From an uncultured Lachnospiraceae bacterium (GTDB lineage: Bacteria; Bacillota; Clostridia; Lachnospirales; Lachnospiraceae): a stretch of 39,691 nt of DNA. The notes under the pieces were generated by a model, which did not search any database, was not told where the DNA came from, and saw only the letters and a list, made by a program, of their open reading frames with translations. The stretch is taken from the NCBI GenBank assembly GCA_902793845.1, contig CADBFE010000006.1, positions 1-39,691 on the forward strand, written 5' to 3'. How positions within the stretch are numbered: the first letter of the stretch is position 1; the number at the start of each line of letters is the position of its first letter. Shown here in pieces: positions 19,286-28,426 of the stretch. Position numbers and translations under genes: made by a program.

Positions 19286-20280
19286 ATCTTGACCTTGCGA
19301 TCAATCCCGTCATACCCTGGCCCGTGATGGCAGGTATATGCGTGGTACTGCTCATATTAAAGCGTAAGGGCTGGCTTAATTTCCTGCGCCAGCTTGTAAT
19401 AGTGATACTGCTCTTTATGATAAACCTCCGTATTGCGGTTCCGTCAGATTCGGTGACGGTAGTAAAGAGAGATGTGGATGTACTCTTTGTGGTAGACAAC
19501 ACCATCAGTATGCTTGCAGAGGACTACGGAGTCAGAAACAAGCGGAGAATAGACGGAGTAAAAAGTGATATAGCGGAGATAATCGACTCGTTTGAGGGAG
19601 CGAGATTTGCCCTCATTACATTTACCGATTCGGCCAATTATCTTGTGCCATACACATCAGAATTCAGTCTGGTGACCCAGGCGGTAAATGAGCTAAACGG
19701 CCAGACCAAGTCATACGGCTCAGGTACGTCACTTAACGTGGTATTAAAAACATTTGAGGACAACCTTGAAGCCAATGCCGAGTCCATGGAGGAAGAGGAT
19801 GATGACAGGATGCAGCTCGTATTTTTCATCAGCGACGGTGAGATAACGGATGAGAAAGATAAACTCGAGTCATTTGAGGATCTCTCAGAGTATATCGACG
19901 GTGGAGCAGTCCTCGGATATGGCAGTGACAAGGGTGGAGAGATGAGGGTTAAATATTCCGCTACATCAGAAGAGTATGAACTCCTAACATATTATGACGA
20001 TCATTACAACCTGATCACGCCAAAGTCATATATCGATGAGAAAAATCTGAATGCTGTGGCTGACGATCTGGGTATCGATTATTATCACATGGACAGTGAT
20101 AAAGATACAGAAAAAATGATAGATGAGATGCTGTCAAAGATCGAGAACGGCGATTTCTCAAAGAGCCAGGAGACAGGCGAGGGATATGATGAAATATACT
20201 GGATATTCGCTCTGGCACTTGCCGGATTCCTGCTCATTGACTTCATTTATTACAGACTGTTTTTCGGAAAGGAGCGATAG
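19282..20280 (+). CDS. BatB-like vWA membrane protein
   Basis: From ATG 19282 the protein is 332 residues. AAGGAGG at 19267-19273 lies 8 bases upstream and the ATG overlaps the previous TGA. An in-frame ATG at 19240 inside the preceding gene lacks a ribosome site. Two short N-terminal hydrophobic stretches are followed by a vWA domain beginning LFVVDNTISML: the MIDAS reads DNTIS (D72, S76), changed from the canonical DxSxS at the middle position. A C-terminal helix (IFALALAGFLLIDFIYYRLFF) anchors it. The pair of vWA proteins with unequal MIDAS motifs is typical of BatA/BatB. Confidence 0.86.
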   Translation: MNLDLAINPVIPWPVMAGICVVLLILKRKGWLNFLRQLVIVILLFMINLRIAVPSDSVTVVKRDVDVLFVVDNTISMLAEDYGVRNKRRIDGVKSDIAEIIDSFEGARFALITFTDSANYLVPYTSEFSLVTQAVNELNGQTKSYGSGTSLNVVLKTFEDNLEANAESMEEEDDDRMQLVFFISDGEITDEKDKLESFEDLSEYIDGGAVLGYGSDKGGEMRVKYSATSEEYELLTYYDDHYNLITPKSYIDEKNLNAVADDLGIDYYHMDSDKDTEKMIDEMLSKIENGDFSKSQETGEGYDEIYWIFALALAGFLLIDFIYYRLFFGKER

Positions 20281-20286
20281 AGACAT

Positions 20287-21156
20287 ATGGATAAATTTCT
20301 GAAAGTACTGAAAATAATCGGACTGTTTCTGCTCTATGCCGTATACATGTGTGTGATACTGGTGCTTGCCCGTCACGGTCTGAACTATTTTTACAACGAG
20401 CATGTACTCAATCATTACGAGGACGGAGACTATTCCATAAATGACAATCTGCTCCTCACACTTAACTATATAGAGCCGTATATCGTTTATTTTAATAACG
20501 GAGATATATATTACAAAAACTCTCTTTACGACGAGGCTATAGAATCATACAAGGCAGCCCTTGAGTATGACAACGTACCGGAAGACAGGAGATGCAAGGC
20601 GAGAGTAAACATCTCCCTCGCCATAATTGCAAAGCTTCCGGAGGATTATGATACATATGAAAATATACCGGACTCTATAGATGCTCTCCAGAGTGCAGCT
20701 GATAACCTCTTAGAGGAAGAGTGTGCAAAAGAGGACGGAGACGGACATGATGAGGATGCCCAGAAACTGTATGATGAAATCATCGAGGAGATAGAGAGAT
20801 TAAAGCAGATCCAGGAGGAACAGGAACAGCAATCACAGCCTCAGGACGGTCAGGATCAGCAGCCTCAGGATGGCCAGGACGGAGACGGAGATGGCGGAAC
20901 AGGTCAGCAGCCTCAGCTCCCCCAGCCCCAGCCGAGTCCTACGTCGCAGCCTGATGACGGCACCGGAGATGATGACGAAACGGGCACTGAGGACGGTCAG
21001 CCCATGACATACGAGGAGTATGAGCAGATGATCCGCGACCAGATAGAGGCAGCAGCTCAGGATGCATACGAGCAGCGTATAACAGATCTCCAGGAATATC
21101 AGGAGTGGGACAATGACTGGTGGAACTGGGATGATGATTATGACGGAATATGGTAA
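20287..21156 (+). CDS. BatC-like TPR membrane protein with Gln/Pro/Asp-rich tail
   Basis: This 289-residue protein has one N-terminal membrane helix (about 8-32) and a TPR-like unit around VYFNNGDIYYKNSLYDEAIESYKAALEYD. Helical segments follow, then a low-complexity stretch (about 180-240) rich in Q, P, D and G with repeated QPQDGQD units, and an acidic/aromatic C-terminus (WDNDWWNWDDDYDG). TPR proteins close Bat operons (BatC/BatE). The repeats make the tail likely disordered and length-variable. It is the last gene before the regulatory region upstream of the kinase operon. Confidence 0.78.
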   Translation: MDKFLKVLKIIGLFLLYAVYMCVILVLARHGLNYFYNEHVLNHYEDGDYSINDNLLLTLNYIEPYIVYFNNGDIYYKNSLYDEAIESYKAALEYDNVPEDRRCKARVNISLAIIAKLPEDYDTYENIPDSIDALQSAADNLLEEECAKEDGDGHDEDAQKLYDEIIEEIERLKQIQEEQEQQSQPQDGQDQQPQDGQDGDGDGGTGQQPQLPQPQPSPTSQPDDGTGDDDETGTEDGQPMTYEEYEQMIRDQIEAAAQDAYEQRITDLQEYQEWDNDWWNWDDDYDGIW

Positions 21157-21186
21157 AGTATAAAACAGATATATTTTAAAATATTA

Positions 21187-21215
21187 TTGATAAAAGTGAC
21201 TATATATGTTATTAT
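21187..21215 (+). promoter_or_regulatory. Predicted promoter upstream of the GACA tract
   Basis: TTGATA (21187-21192), a 17-base spacer and TATTAT (21210-21215) lie 30 bases after the TPR gene. A transcript from here would cover the hairpin, the tetranucleotide tract and the terminator before reaching the first kinase. Confidence 0.55.
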
Positions 21216-21216
21216 T

Positions 21217-21259
21217 TTCAAGTGTTCTTTTGTGAATTATTTTCAAAATAACACTTGAA
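21217..21259 (+). repeat. 10-bp inverted repeat (leader hairpin)
   Basis: TTCAAGTGTT at 21217-21226 and AACACTTGAA at 21250-21259 are perfect inverted copies around a 23-base AT-rich loop. No T run follows, so it is not a standard terminator. It may be an operator or an RNA stem, or a weak end signal for the Bat-like operon. Confidence 0.6.
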
Positions 21260-21289
21260 TTCATGATTCAAGGGGTGGGAAAATCTTGA

Positions 21290-21379
<90 letters not shown>

Positions 21380-21400
21380 TTTAATTATATCTTTTTTTCG

Positions 21401-21406
21401 TATACT
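21401..21406 (+). promoter_or_regulatory. Possible -10 box (TATACT) between tract and terminator
   Basis: TATACT lies 21 bases after the repeat. The matching -35 position (AGTTTA or GTTTAA) falls on the end of the tract and is poor, so a promoter here would need help from upstream DNA or an activator. Confidence 0.3.
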
Positions 21407-21419
21407 TTATTTTTGATTT

Positions 21420-21448
21420 AAAATGTGGATTGCGGTCCACATTTTTTT
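21420..21448 (+). terminator. Intrinsic terminator just upstream of the first kinase
   Basis: AAAATGTGGA (21420-21429) and TCCACATTTT (21436-21445) form a perfect 10-bp stem with a TTGCGG loop, followed by seven T. It ends only 39 bases before the kinase ATG, with no room for a separate promoter downstream. It may end the Bat-like operon or act as an attenuator for the kinase operon. Confidence 0.85.
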
Positions 21449-21486
21449 GTTGTTAAAGAATTTTATAAGAGGGATGGATTTAGAAA

Positions 21487-22575
21487 ATGGATTCGGTATT
21501 TCCTATGGCGTTGCCTAAGGATTCTGTTCTTGCAGGTCAGTATATCATTGATAAAGCACTCGGTCAGGGTGGTTTTGGAATCACATACAGAGCAATTGAT
21601 TACAGATCCAATTCGTTTGTAGCAGTTAAGGAATTTTTCCCTGAGACCATGGCTACAAGAGATGGGCTTACAGTAGTACCTTTTTCGGGAGAAGCTGCTC
21701 AGAATTTTTACTATGGTATGGAGCAGTTTCTTGATGAAGCACGTACTCTCTCTGAATTTATAGGAAATCCCAATATCGTAAAAGTACACAGATATTTTGA
21801 AGAAAACGGAACAGCTTATTTTGTTATGGATTTTGTCGAGGGAGAGAGCTTCGATAAATACCTGAAAAAAAGAGGTGGCAAAATCGGATACAAAGAAGCG
21901 GAGAGGATTCTGATTCATGTAGTAGATGCTCTTGCAGCAGTTCACAGTAAGGGAATAGTTCACAGAGATGTAACCCCGGACAATATTTATATAACAAGTA
22001 CTGAAGATGTACGCCTTCTTGATTTTGGCGCGGCGAGATACAGCCTTGGTGACAGGAGCCGAAGTCTTGATGTCGTGCTTAAGCATGGTTTTGCTCCAAA
22101 GGAGCAGTATTCACGCCATGGAAAACAGGGTGCATTTACTGATGTATATTCACTAGGTGCTACCATGTATTTCGCTGTAACGGGAATCAGGCCACCTGAT
22201 TCAATCGAAAGATATGATGTGGATAAGATGGTACCTCCGTCACAGCTTGGGGTACAAATTACACCGACTCAGGAATACGCTCTGCTAAAGGCAATGTCAG
22301 TCAGAGCGGAAGACAGATTCCAGGATATGATTGAATTTAAGGCAGCACTTCTTGCAGGAGCAGATATAAAAACAGGTCCTATGATGTACTGTTTTAACTG
22401 TGGAGAATGTATACCGGCCAACAGTGTGTTTTGTACCAAGTGTGGCACGACACAGAAAGAACAGGTACCTACAAACTCACCTGCAATACGACCGGCTAAC
22501 AGTGGAGCTGGCGTTATCGATAAGTTCAAAGGTTTATTAAAGAAAGATATAAAGGATATTCTAGGAAAAAAATAA
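21487..22575 (+). CDS. Cytosolic Ser/Thr protein kinase with C-terminal zinc ribbon
   Basis: The 362-residue kinase has a glycine loop LGQGGFGITY (G26-G31), catalytic lysine K48 (VAVKEFF), catalytic loop HRDVTPDN (D161, N166) and DFGAAR (D179). The canonical lysine of HRDxKxxN is threonine. An APKEQY segment stands in the place of the APE motif. After the kinase domain a zinc ribbon holds C302, C305, C316 and C319, and a basic amphipathic tail (KFKGLLKKDIKDILGKK) may touch the membrane. No membrane helix is found. The start has only a weak, distant GAGGG site. It heads an operon of nine kinase/FHA/phosphatase genes and overlaps the next ATG by one base. It is clearly a paralogue of the two kinases downstream. 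Confidence 0.92.
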   Translation: MDSVFPMALPKDSVLAGQYIIDKALGQGGFGITYRAIDYRSNSFVAVKEFFPETMATRDGLTVVPFSGEAAQNFYYGMEQFLDEARTLSEFIGNPNIVKVHRYFEENGTAYFVMDFVEGESFDKYLKKRGGKIGYKEAERILIHVVDALAAVHSKGIVHRDVTPDNIYITSTEDVRLLDFGAARYSLGDRSRSLDVVLKHGFAPKEQYSRHGKQGAFTDVYSLGATMYFAVTGIRPPDSIERYDVDKMVPPSQLGVQITPTQEYALLKAMSVRAEDRFQDMIEFKAALLAGADIKTGPMMYCFNCGECIPANSVFCTKCGTTQKEQVPTNSPAIRPANSGAGVIDKFKGLLKKDIKDILGKK

Positions 22576-23441
22576 TGGCAGATAATCAAAATGTGCAGAA
22601 TGATAATGAAACAACAGTTGTAGTATTTGGCGGTCTGATCCTGATTGGGCTTGGTCTTTTTATAAATTTTATTACAATTGGTGTCCTGGGCGAAGATATA
22701 GGGCACTTTAGTTTATGGGATCTAATATCTTCGGGGATAGAAGATTTAAAAGGACCGGCAATGATAATTGTTGCGGGAATGGTCGCAATCATTTTTTCAA
22801 CTGCTATTAAACCAACAACAAAAAGTGCAGCTATTGTCAGCTCTTTAATAGCTTCAATAGCGACTGTAGTTGGAGGATATACTCTGATTCAAATTTTCGC
22901 AAGCTCGGTTATTGAAGTTTCAATGTACTGGGGCATGATACCAATAGGAATTGTATATATCTGTGGTATCGATGGCTTTATCGGATTTTTTAGAGCACTT
23001 AATATGCAGGAAGGCCAGCAGGTTCAAGCTCCTGTACAGCAAGTCCAGGTTAAGCAACCTGTGCAAAGTGTTTCTGTATCTGCGCCGGCAAAGAATCCAG
23101 AGCCGGTAAAGGCTCAGAAGATGGCGGCGATTCGTTCAATGTCACCTCAGCATAATGGAATGATGGTGGCGATACATAGTGCGCCAATCACTATAGGAAG
23201 AGATCCGTCAGTTTGTAAGCTTATTTATTCTCCAAATACAGTGGGAATAAGTGGTAAGCATTGCACAATCTCATTTGATGAGAGTGAAGGGGATTTCATT
23301 GTTACAGATTTGAATTCTTCTTATGGAACATATATAAACGGTAGTCAGCGTATTCAGCCTGGAGTACCTACCCGTATCAAACCCGGTACCAGTCTTTGCA
23401 TAGGTGATCCGGGCAATGTGGTTAAGCTCGAATTAATGTAA
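22575..23441 (+). CDS. Four-helix membrane protein with C-terminal FHA domain
   Basis: This 288-residue protein has about four membrane helices (15-37, 61-79, 85-108, 118-136), a Gln/Val/Pro-rich linker (145-185), and an FHA domain from about 190. FHA phosphothreonine-binding residues are present: GRD (R209), SGKHC (the S-x-x-H type site) and NSSYGTYING. The FHA domain is cytoplasmic if the helices make an even number of crossings. FHA domains bind phosphothreonine peptides, here plausibly kinases or partners encoded in the same operon. Its sequence is very close to the FHA domains of the protease at 29956. TAATG overlap with the first kinase implies coupled translation. Confidence 0.88.
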   Translation: MADNQNVQNDNETTVVVFGGLILIGLGLFINFITIGVLGEDIGHFSLWDLISSGIEDLKGPAMIIVAGMVAIIFSTAIKPTTKSAAIVSSLIASIATVVGGYTLIQIFASSVIEVSMYWGMIPIGIVYICGIDGFIGFFRALNMQEGQQVQAPVQQVQVKQPVQSVSVSAPAKNPEPVKAQKMAAIRSMSPQHNGMMVAIHSAPITIGRDPSVCKLIYSPNTVGISGKHCTISFDESEGDFIVTDLNSSYGTYINGSQRIQPGVPTRIKPGTSLCIGDPGNVVKLELM

Positions 23442-23471
23442 AAATCTGAAGAATGAATAAAGGAGAAAAAA

Positions 23472-25781
23472 ATGCCTAACGAAAAATTCCCAATGGCGCT
23501 TCCTGAAGGAGCAGTACTTGCAGGACAATTTATAATCGAAGAAGTGCTTGGTCAGGGTGGATTTGGTATCACTTATAGAGCTAAAGATCATAAGACAGGT
23601 GATACAGTTGCTGTTAAGGAATATTTCCCTGACACAATGGTTTCAAGAACTGAGACAACAGTTGTTCCGTTTACAGGTGAAAGAGAAGAGAACTTTAAAT
23701 ACGGACTTGACTGTTTCCTCCGTGAGGCGGAGACACTTGCAAAGTACGTTGATAATGAAGGTATAGTCAGCATCAGGAGCTATTTCGAGGAAAACGGAAC
23801 AGCATATTTTGTAATGGATTTTGTTGATGGCGTCAGCTTTGATAAATATATCAAAGATAAGGGCGGTAAGATTGATTTTGAGGATGCAAAGAATGTTCTT
23901 CTTCCCATAATCGATGCTCTCGGTGCAGTTCATAAAGATGGTATCGTGCATCGAGATGTAACTCCTGACAATATATACATCACAAAAGATGGAAAAGTAA
24001 AACTTCTTGATTTTGGAGCAGCAAGATACAGTATCGGTGATAAGAGCCGAAGCCTTGACGTTGTCCTTAAGCATGGTTATGCGCCCAAGGAGCAGTATAC
24101 GAGACATGGTAAACAGGGACCTTTTACTGATATTTACACGGTAGGTGTATGTTTTTACCGTGCGATTACAGGAAAGCTTCCGACAGATTCTATAGACAGG
24201 CTTGAGGAAGATGATGTTGTTCTTCCCAGTACTTTGGGCGTTAAAATTGAACCTCATGAAGAAGAAGCGATTTTGAAAGCTATGTCGGTTCAGGCGGCCG
24301 ATAGATTCCAGTCTATGGAGGAGTTTAAGGTAGCACTACTCGGTAATGAAAATGAGCCGGTGCAGGAAGAAAAACAGGTAACTAAACAAGTGGAATCGGT
24401 TGAAACTGATGAGAAAGCTAATAAATTAGAGTTAATAGATAACAATTCGGCTCCGGAAGAAAAAGTAGAGAAGAAAAAGAAGATATCAAAACCGTTAATA
24501 ATAGTTGCAATTATTGCAATTGTTGCAGTTATTGGTTTTCTTGCATCTCCTTACATTATTCGTGGGGTAGATTATATAAGAGCCGATAAAATGGTTGCTA
24601 ATAAAGAGTATACGCAGGCAATAGAAATTTATGAAAAATATGGTGATATTGAGAAAACTCAGGAGATGGCATATGTGCATGCCGATAATTGCTTGAATCT
24701 GAAGGCAGATTATATGGCTTTTGCTGATGAGGGTGTTCAATTATCGAGTGCAATACAGTACTTTGAAAAGGCCGGAGATTATAAGGATTCAAAAGAAAAA
24801 CTAAAGGAAGCAAAATATTTTTATGGGTGTTACTTCTTTAAGGAAGGTGATTATGATACAGCAATAAAATATTTTGAAGAGTTGGATAACTATTCTCCTG
24901 ATGCTGGATATGATAATTCAGATGAATTATTAAAGGCGTGCAATTACCTTAAGGCTTGCGAGTTATATGAATCTGGAGAATATGACGATGCGATAGAAAT
25001 CTTCAGTGAGTTAGGATCATATTACTGGGACGATGGTTATAATTCTGCCAAGATGGTAAATGAGTGTAATTACCAAAAAGCATTGAAACTTCTCGATGAA
25101 GGAAATGATGAAGGATACGATTTATTAATTGATTTATATGATTATACACCGATTAACTCATCAGATAAAAAGCCTAAAGATTTATTGGGTGATTACCTTT
25201 ATGATGTTGCAGTAAATCTTGTTAATGAAGGATATTACGAAGATGCGATTGAAGTATTAGAGGCTATACCGGATAAAAGTGATGATGTAGAAAAAACGTT
25301 ACTCAGTGCAAAATATGGATACGTATTATCTAACTACAATTCAACGAATAAAACGACAAGAGAATATCTCGATGAACTGGTAGATGCCGGATATAACCAT
25401 GCTCAAGAGGATTGGGCAGAATTATATGGTTGGATTAAAATTCTTGGAATTAGAGGTCTCGAATGTGAGATAGAAAGTGATAATTACGGAGCCTGGATAG
25501 AAGGTGTTCAGCCGGATACCTTATATAGTCCTGATGAAGTGTGGTATTTCTATTATATTAAAGATTCTGTAGATGATGCTTATATTGTAAAGACATATAA
25601 AAATTCTTATGAAATGACAAATAGCGAAAGATATACAGATGATGGGGAATACCAGAGTTGGTATTGGAGCACCGGGGCTGGTCCGACAGCCTGGGAGGGC
25701 ACAAATACCTTGACAATAAAAATCTTTGATTTAGATGGACATTTGCTCGATCAGGAAAGCATAACTATATCTAATGATTAA
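23472..25781 (+). CDS. Membrane Ser/Thr kinase with extracellular TPR-like repeats
   Basis: This 769-residue protein carries a kinase domain at 1-280 with LGQGGFG, K49, HRDVTPDN (D162) and DFGAAR (D180). An acidic/basic juxtamembrane linker follows, then one membrane helix at about 341-362 (PLIIVAIIAIVAVIGFLA). About 400 outside residues contain TPR/Sel1-like helical pairs with recurring A-I-x-x-F/Y-E-x-x-G/D-x-Y motifs (for example TAIKYFEELDNYS and DDAIEIFSELGSYY). The final 110 residues form a separate beta-rich domain with Trp/Tyr (YQSWYWSTGAGPTAWEG). The N-terminus is nearly the same as in the next kinase. GGAG precedes the ATG. It likely senses a protein or wall component outside the cell. 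The C-terminal half is distinctly more AT-rich than the kinase part. Confidence 0.92.
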   Translation: MPNEKFPMALPEGAVLAGQFIIEEVLGQGGFGITYRAKDHKTGDTVAVKEYFPDTMVSRTETTVVPFTGEREENFKYGLDCFLREAETLAKYVDNEGIVSIRSYFEENGTAYFVMDFVDGVSFDKYIKDKGGKIDFEDAKNVLLPIIDALGAVHKDGIVHRDVTPDNIYITKDGKVKLLDFGAARYSIGDKSRSLDVVLKHGYAPKEQYTRHGKQGPFTDIYTVGVCFYRAITGKLPTDSIDRLEEDDVVLPSTLGVKIEPHEEEAILKAMSVQAADRFQSMEEFKVALLGNENEPVQEEKQVTKQVESVETDEKANKLELIDNNSAPEEKVEKKKKISKPLIIVAIIAIVAVIGFLASPYIIRGVDYIRADKMVANKEYTQAIEIYEKYGDIEKTQEMAYVHADNCLNLKADYMAFADEGVQLSSAIQYFEKAGDYKDSKEKLKEAKYFYGCYFFKEGDYDTAIKYFEELDNYSPDAGYDNSDELLKACNYLKACELYESGEYDDAIEIFSELGSYYWDDGYNSAKMVNECNYQKALKLLDEGNDEGYDLLIDLYDYTPINSSDKKPKDLLGDYLYDVAVNLVNEGYYEDAIEVLEAIPDKSDDVEKTLLSAKYGYVLSNYNSTNKTTREYLDELVDAGYNHAQEDWAELYGWIKILGIRGLECEIESDNYGAWIEGVQPDTLYSPDEVWYFYYIKDSVDDAYIVKTYKNSYEMTNSERYTDDGEYQSWYWSTGAGPTAWEGTNTLTIKIFDLDGHLLDQESITISND
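24066..24136 (+). repeat. 71-base block identical to 26398-26468
   Basis: The segment encoding the kinase activation region (LKHGYAPKEQYTRHGKQGPFTDIY) is identical base for base in the second and third kinase genes, while flanking codons differ at synonymous sites. This points to recent gene conversion or strong local constraint. The first kinase does not share it. Confidence 0.9.
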
Positions 25782-25803
25782 ATAAGATAAGGAGAAAACA
25801 AAG

Positions 25804-28398
25804 ATGCCTAACGAAAAATATCCCCTGGCTCTGCCTGAGGGAACTGTACTTGCAGGACAATTTGTAATTGATGAAGTTCTTGGGCAGGGTGGCTTTGGTA
25901 TTACATACAAGGCTACAGACCATAATACCGGCGAAAAGGTAGCAATTAAGGAATACTACCCTGACACCATGGTATCAAGAACAGGAACAACCGTTATCCC
26001 ATATACAGGGGAGAGACAGGAAAACTTTAAATACGGTCTTGACTGTTTTCTACGCGAGGCAGAGACTCTTGCAAAGTATGTTGATACAGACGGAATAGTC
26101 AGCATAAAAAGCTATTTCGAAGAAAACGGAACAGCATATTTTGTAATGGAATATGTCGAGGGTGAAAGCTTTGAAGACTATATTAAAGAAAAGGGCGGAA
26201 AGATAAGCTATGAAGAAGCAAAGAATGTATTGCTTCCGGTGATCGATGCTCTTTCGTGTGTCCATAAAGACGGTATAGTACACAGAGATGTTACTCCCGA
26301 TAATATCTTTATCACAAAAGACGGTCAGGTCAGACTCCTTGATTTCGGTGCAGCCAGATACAGCATCGGAGATAAGAGCCGAAGTCTTGATGTGGTTCTT
26401 AAGCATGGTTATGCGCCCAAGGAGCAGTATACGAGACATGGTAAACAGGGACCTTTTACTGATATTTATACAGTTGGTGTATGTTTCTATCGCGCTATTA
26501 CAGGAAAACTCCCTGTAGATTCAATAGACAGACTAGAGGAAGATGATGTTGTTCTGCCGAGTACTTTAGGTGTCAAAATTGAGCCATATGAAGAGGAGGC
26601 AATCTTAAAGGCGATGGCAGTTCAGCCAGCCGACAGATTTAAGTCTATGGAAGAGTTTAAGGCGGCTCTTCTTAATGAACCTGTCAAGGAAGAAGCACCT
26701 GTAGTTGCTCAGCCTGAAGAAACAATCAAGTGCCCCGGCTGTGGAGCAGAAAACAAAATCGGTGTCAAATTCTGTAAAGAATGTGGAACAAATATGACAG
26801 AACCTGTTACTACAGTACAGGAGTTTAAAACTGTAGCAATTACACCCGAGCAGGAGGTAAAACCTAAAAAGAAAAAATGGCTGATTCCCGTTGTCGCCGT
26901 TGTAATACTCGCTTTATTGGCAGTAGGTGGTTATTTTGGAGTACGTTATATTGACGACCAGAATTATAAATCGGATATACAATTAGCTAAAGCTATAAAG
27001 ACTGCAGTGGTAACTGGGATGATGGATCCTGATACGTATGATGATGAAGATTCGTTGGATTTCATAGAGGATGTATCTGATGGAAAAAGTTTTGATATAA
27101 CGAAATGGAAGGCATCAGAAAATTATTTCACAAAAGATGTAGCAGAAATTTTAAGTATAAAAGAATATTCCGATTTAAAAAATGAAATTAAGACAAAAGG
27201 TGCTACAGGTAAAATATTCGTAACCATTGTATCTAACGAGGTAATGGTTGAGATAGAGTATTCAGACAGAGACAACATAGTAGAAGGAGAAATAAGTAAA
27301 AAAGCATGGGCGTCTCTTGAAGAAGATGATGATACTCAGGTCGCAGAAGCTACACCTGATCCTGAACCTGTGGCGGATGAACCGAACACTACAGTTGATC
27401 CGTCGCCATCGCCTTCAGCAACGACGACATCTTCAGATAAAGGGGAATTTGAGGATCTTGCTGTAAATAATGCTTCTAATGGTGGATATGTTGCTTATGA
27501 TAATGCCACTGGATATGAATATTACTGGTTACCGGGAATAGGGTTATGCAAATTAAAATATGGTGAAAGTGATTATCAATTACTTGATGATACTGAAGAA
27601 AGTATTTTTGGCATTAATATCGTAGGAGACTATATATATTATGTAAAAGGTGACTACTATATTTGTTCTATTACAAAGTCTGGCACAGATTATACAGAAG
27701 CTTATTTGCCTGACTATTTTGATGATGGGGATATTTACAGATGGTATATAAATGATAAAGGATTTTTTGCAGTTATTCGTATCAATAATGGTAGCAGTTA
27801 TAGTTATGAATTAGGGTATTACAGTTCTTCAGATGGTTCTCCGGATACCATATACCCGGTATATTATGGAAATATAATAATGTCGGGAGACTATATTTAT
27901 TGGGCGAATTCTGAAGATGAGATGTACTGCGTTAAATTGGAAGACTTTGGAGTAAAAAACCCGAATGTTATTGATTTTGGAGATTATGGATTTAGCTATA
28001 GCGGATATAATTTGGCAGCTTTTGACGGATATGTATATACCGTATGTAACGATACATCCAATGCAGGCGAAACATATATTGTAGCAATGGATAATGAAGG
28101 AATTCAACTTTGGGATAATGTTACTGAGGCAAATGGCTTAACGGTTTGTGATGAAGGGATTTATTATTATTATACTGATTGGTCAGATAGTAACGGGAAT
28201 AACACGCGAATATATTCATATCCGGATGCTTTGTTATATGAAACAGAGGAAGGTATGAGAGCATGGAGTATAACGATAGCTCCTTGTTATGGGGAGGAAT
28301 ACAGTATGCTTCGTGTATATGGTTGCAATGAATCGTATGAATCAGGATGTGCAGTGGGCTTTACCGATGGATACGGAAATCTTTATTATAGCTATTAA
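25804..28398 (+). CDS. Membrane Ser/Thr kinase with zinc ribbon and extracellular beta-propeller-like domain
   Basis: This 864-residue protein has a kinase domain at 1-285 (K49, HRDVTPDN with D162, DFGAAR D180) and a zinc ribbon at C310, C313, C324 and C327 (CPGCGAEN...CKECG). A membrane helix follows at about 359-380 (WLIPVVAVVILALLAVGGYFG). Outside, about 130 mixed residues and a Ser/Thr/Pro/Asp linker precede a C-terminal region from about 550 with repeated short strands of the type GDYIYYVKGDYYI, GDYIYWANSEDEMY and DGYVYTVCND. These resemble the repeated-strand pattern of DUF5050-type propellers. It is a sister of the kinase at 23472 with the outside part replaced. AGGAGA precedes the ATG. 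Confidence 0.9.
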   Translation: MPNEKYPLALPEGTVLAGQFVIDEVLGQGGFGITYKATDHNTGEKVAIKEYYPDTMVSRTGTTVIPYTGERQENFKYGLDCFLREAETLAKYVDTDGIVSIKSYFEENGTAYFVMEYVEGESFEDYIKEKGGKISYEEAKNVLLPVIDALSCVHKDGIVHRDVTPDNIFITKDGQVRLLDFGAARYSIGDKSRSLDVVLKHGYAPKEQYTRHGKQGPFTDIYTVGVCFYRAITGKLPVDSIDRLEEDDVVLPSTLGVKIEPYEEEAILKAMAVQPADRFKSMEEFKAALLNEPVKEEAPVVAQPEETIKCPGCGAENKIGVKFCKECGTNMTEPVTTVQEFKTVAITPEQEVKPKKKKWLIPVVAVVILALLAVGGYFGVRYIDDQNYKSDIQLAKAIKTAVVTGMMDPDTYDDEDSLDFIEDVSDGKSFDITKWKASENYFTKDVAEILSIKEYSDLKNEIKTKGATGKIFVTIVSNEVMVEIEYSDRDNIVEGEISKKAWASLEEDDDTQVAEATPDPEPVADEPNTTVDPSPSPSATTTSSDKGEFEDLAVNNASNGGYVAYDNATGYEYYWLPGIGLCKLKYGESDYQLLDDTEESIFGINIVGDYIYYVKGDYYICSITKSGTDYTEAYLPDYFDDGDIYRWYINDKGFFAVIRINNGSSYSYELGYYSSSDGSPDTIYPVYYGNIIMSGDYIYWANSEDEMYCVKLEDFGVKNPNVIDFGDYGFSYSGYNLAAFDGYVYTVCNDTSNAGETYIVAMDNEGIQLWDNVTEANGLTVCDEGIYYYYTDWSDSNGNNTRIYSYPDALLYETEEGMRAWSITIAPCYGEEYSMLRVYGCNESYESGCAVGFTDGYGNLYYSY

Positions 28399-28426
28399 AA
28401 TTAAACAAAAATAGGAGGAAACAAAA

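Noticed and set aside
21463..22086. Long minus-strand ORF opposite the first kinase (similar ones at 23643-24257 and 26050-26439)
   Set aside because: They repeat at the same place opposite each paralogous kinase domain, show no ribosome site and no family features, so they are antisense shadows of conserved coding sequence.
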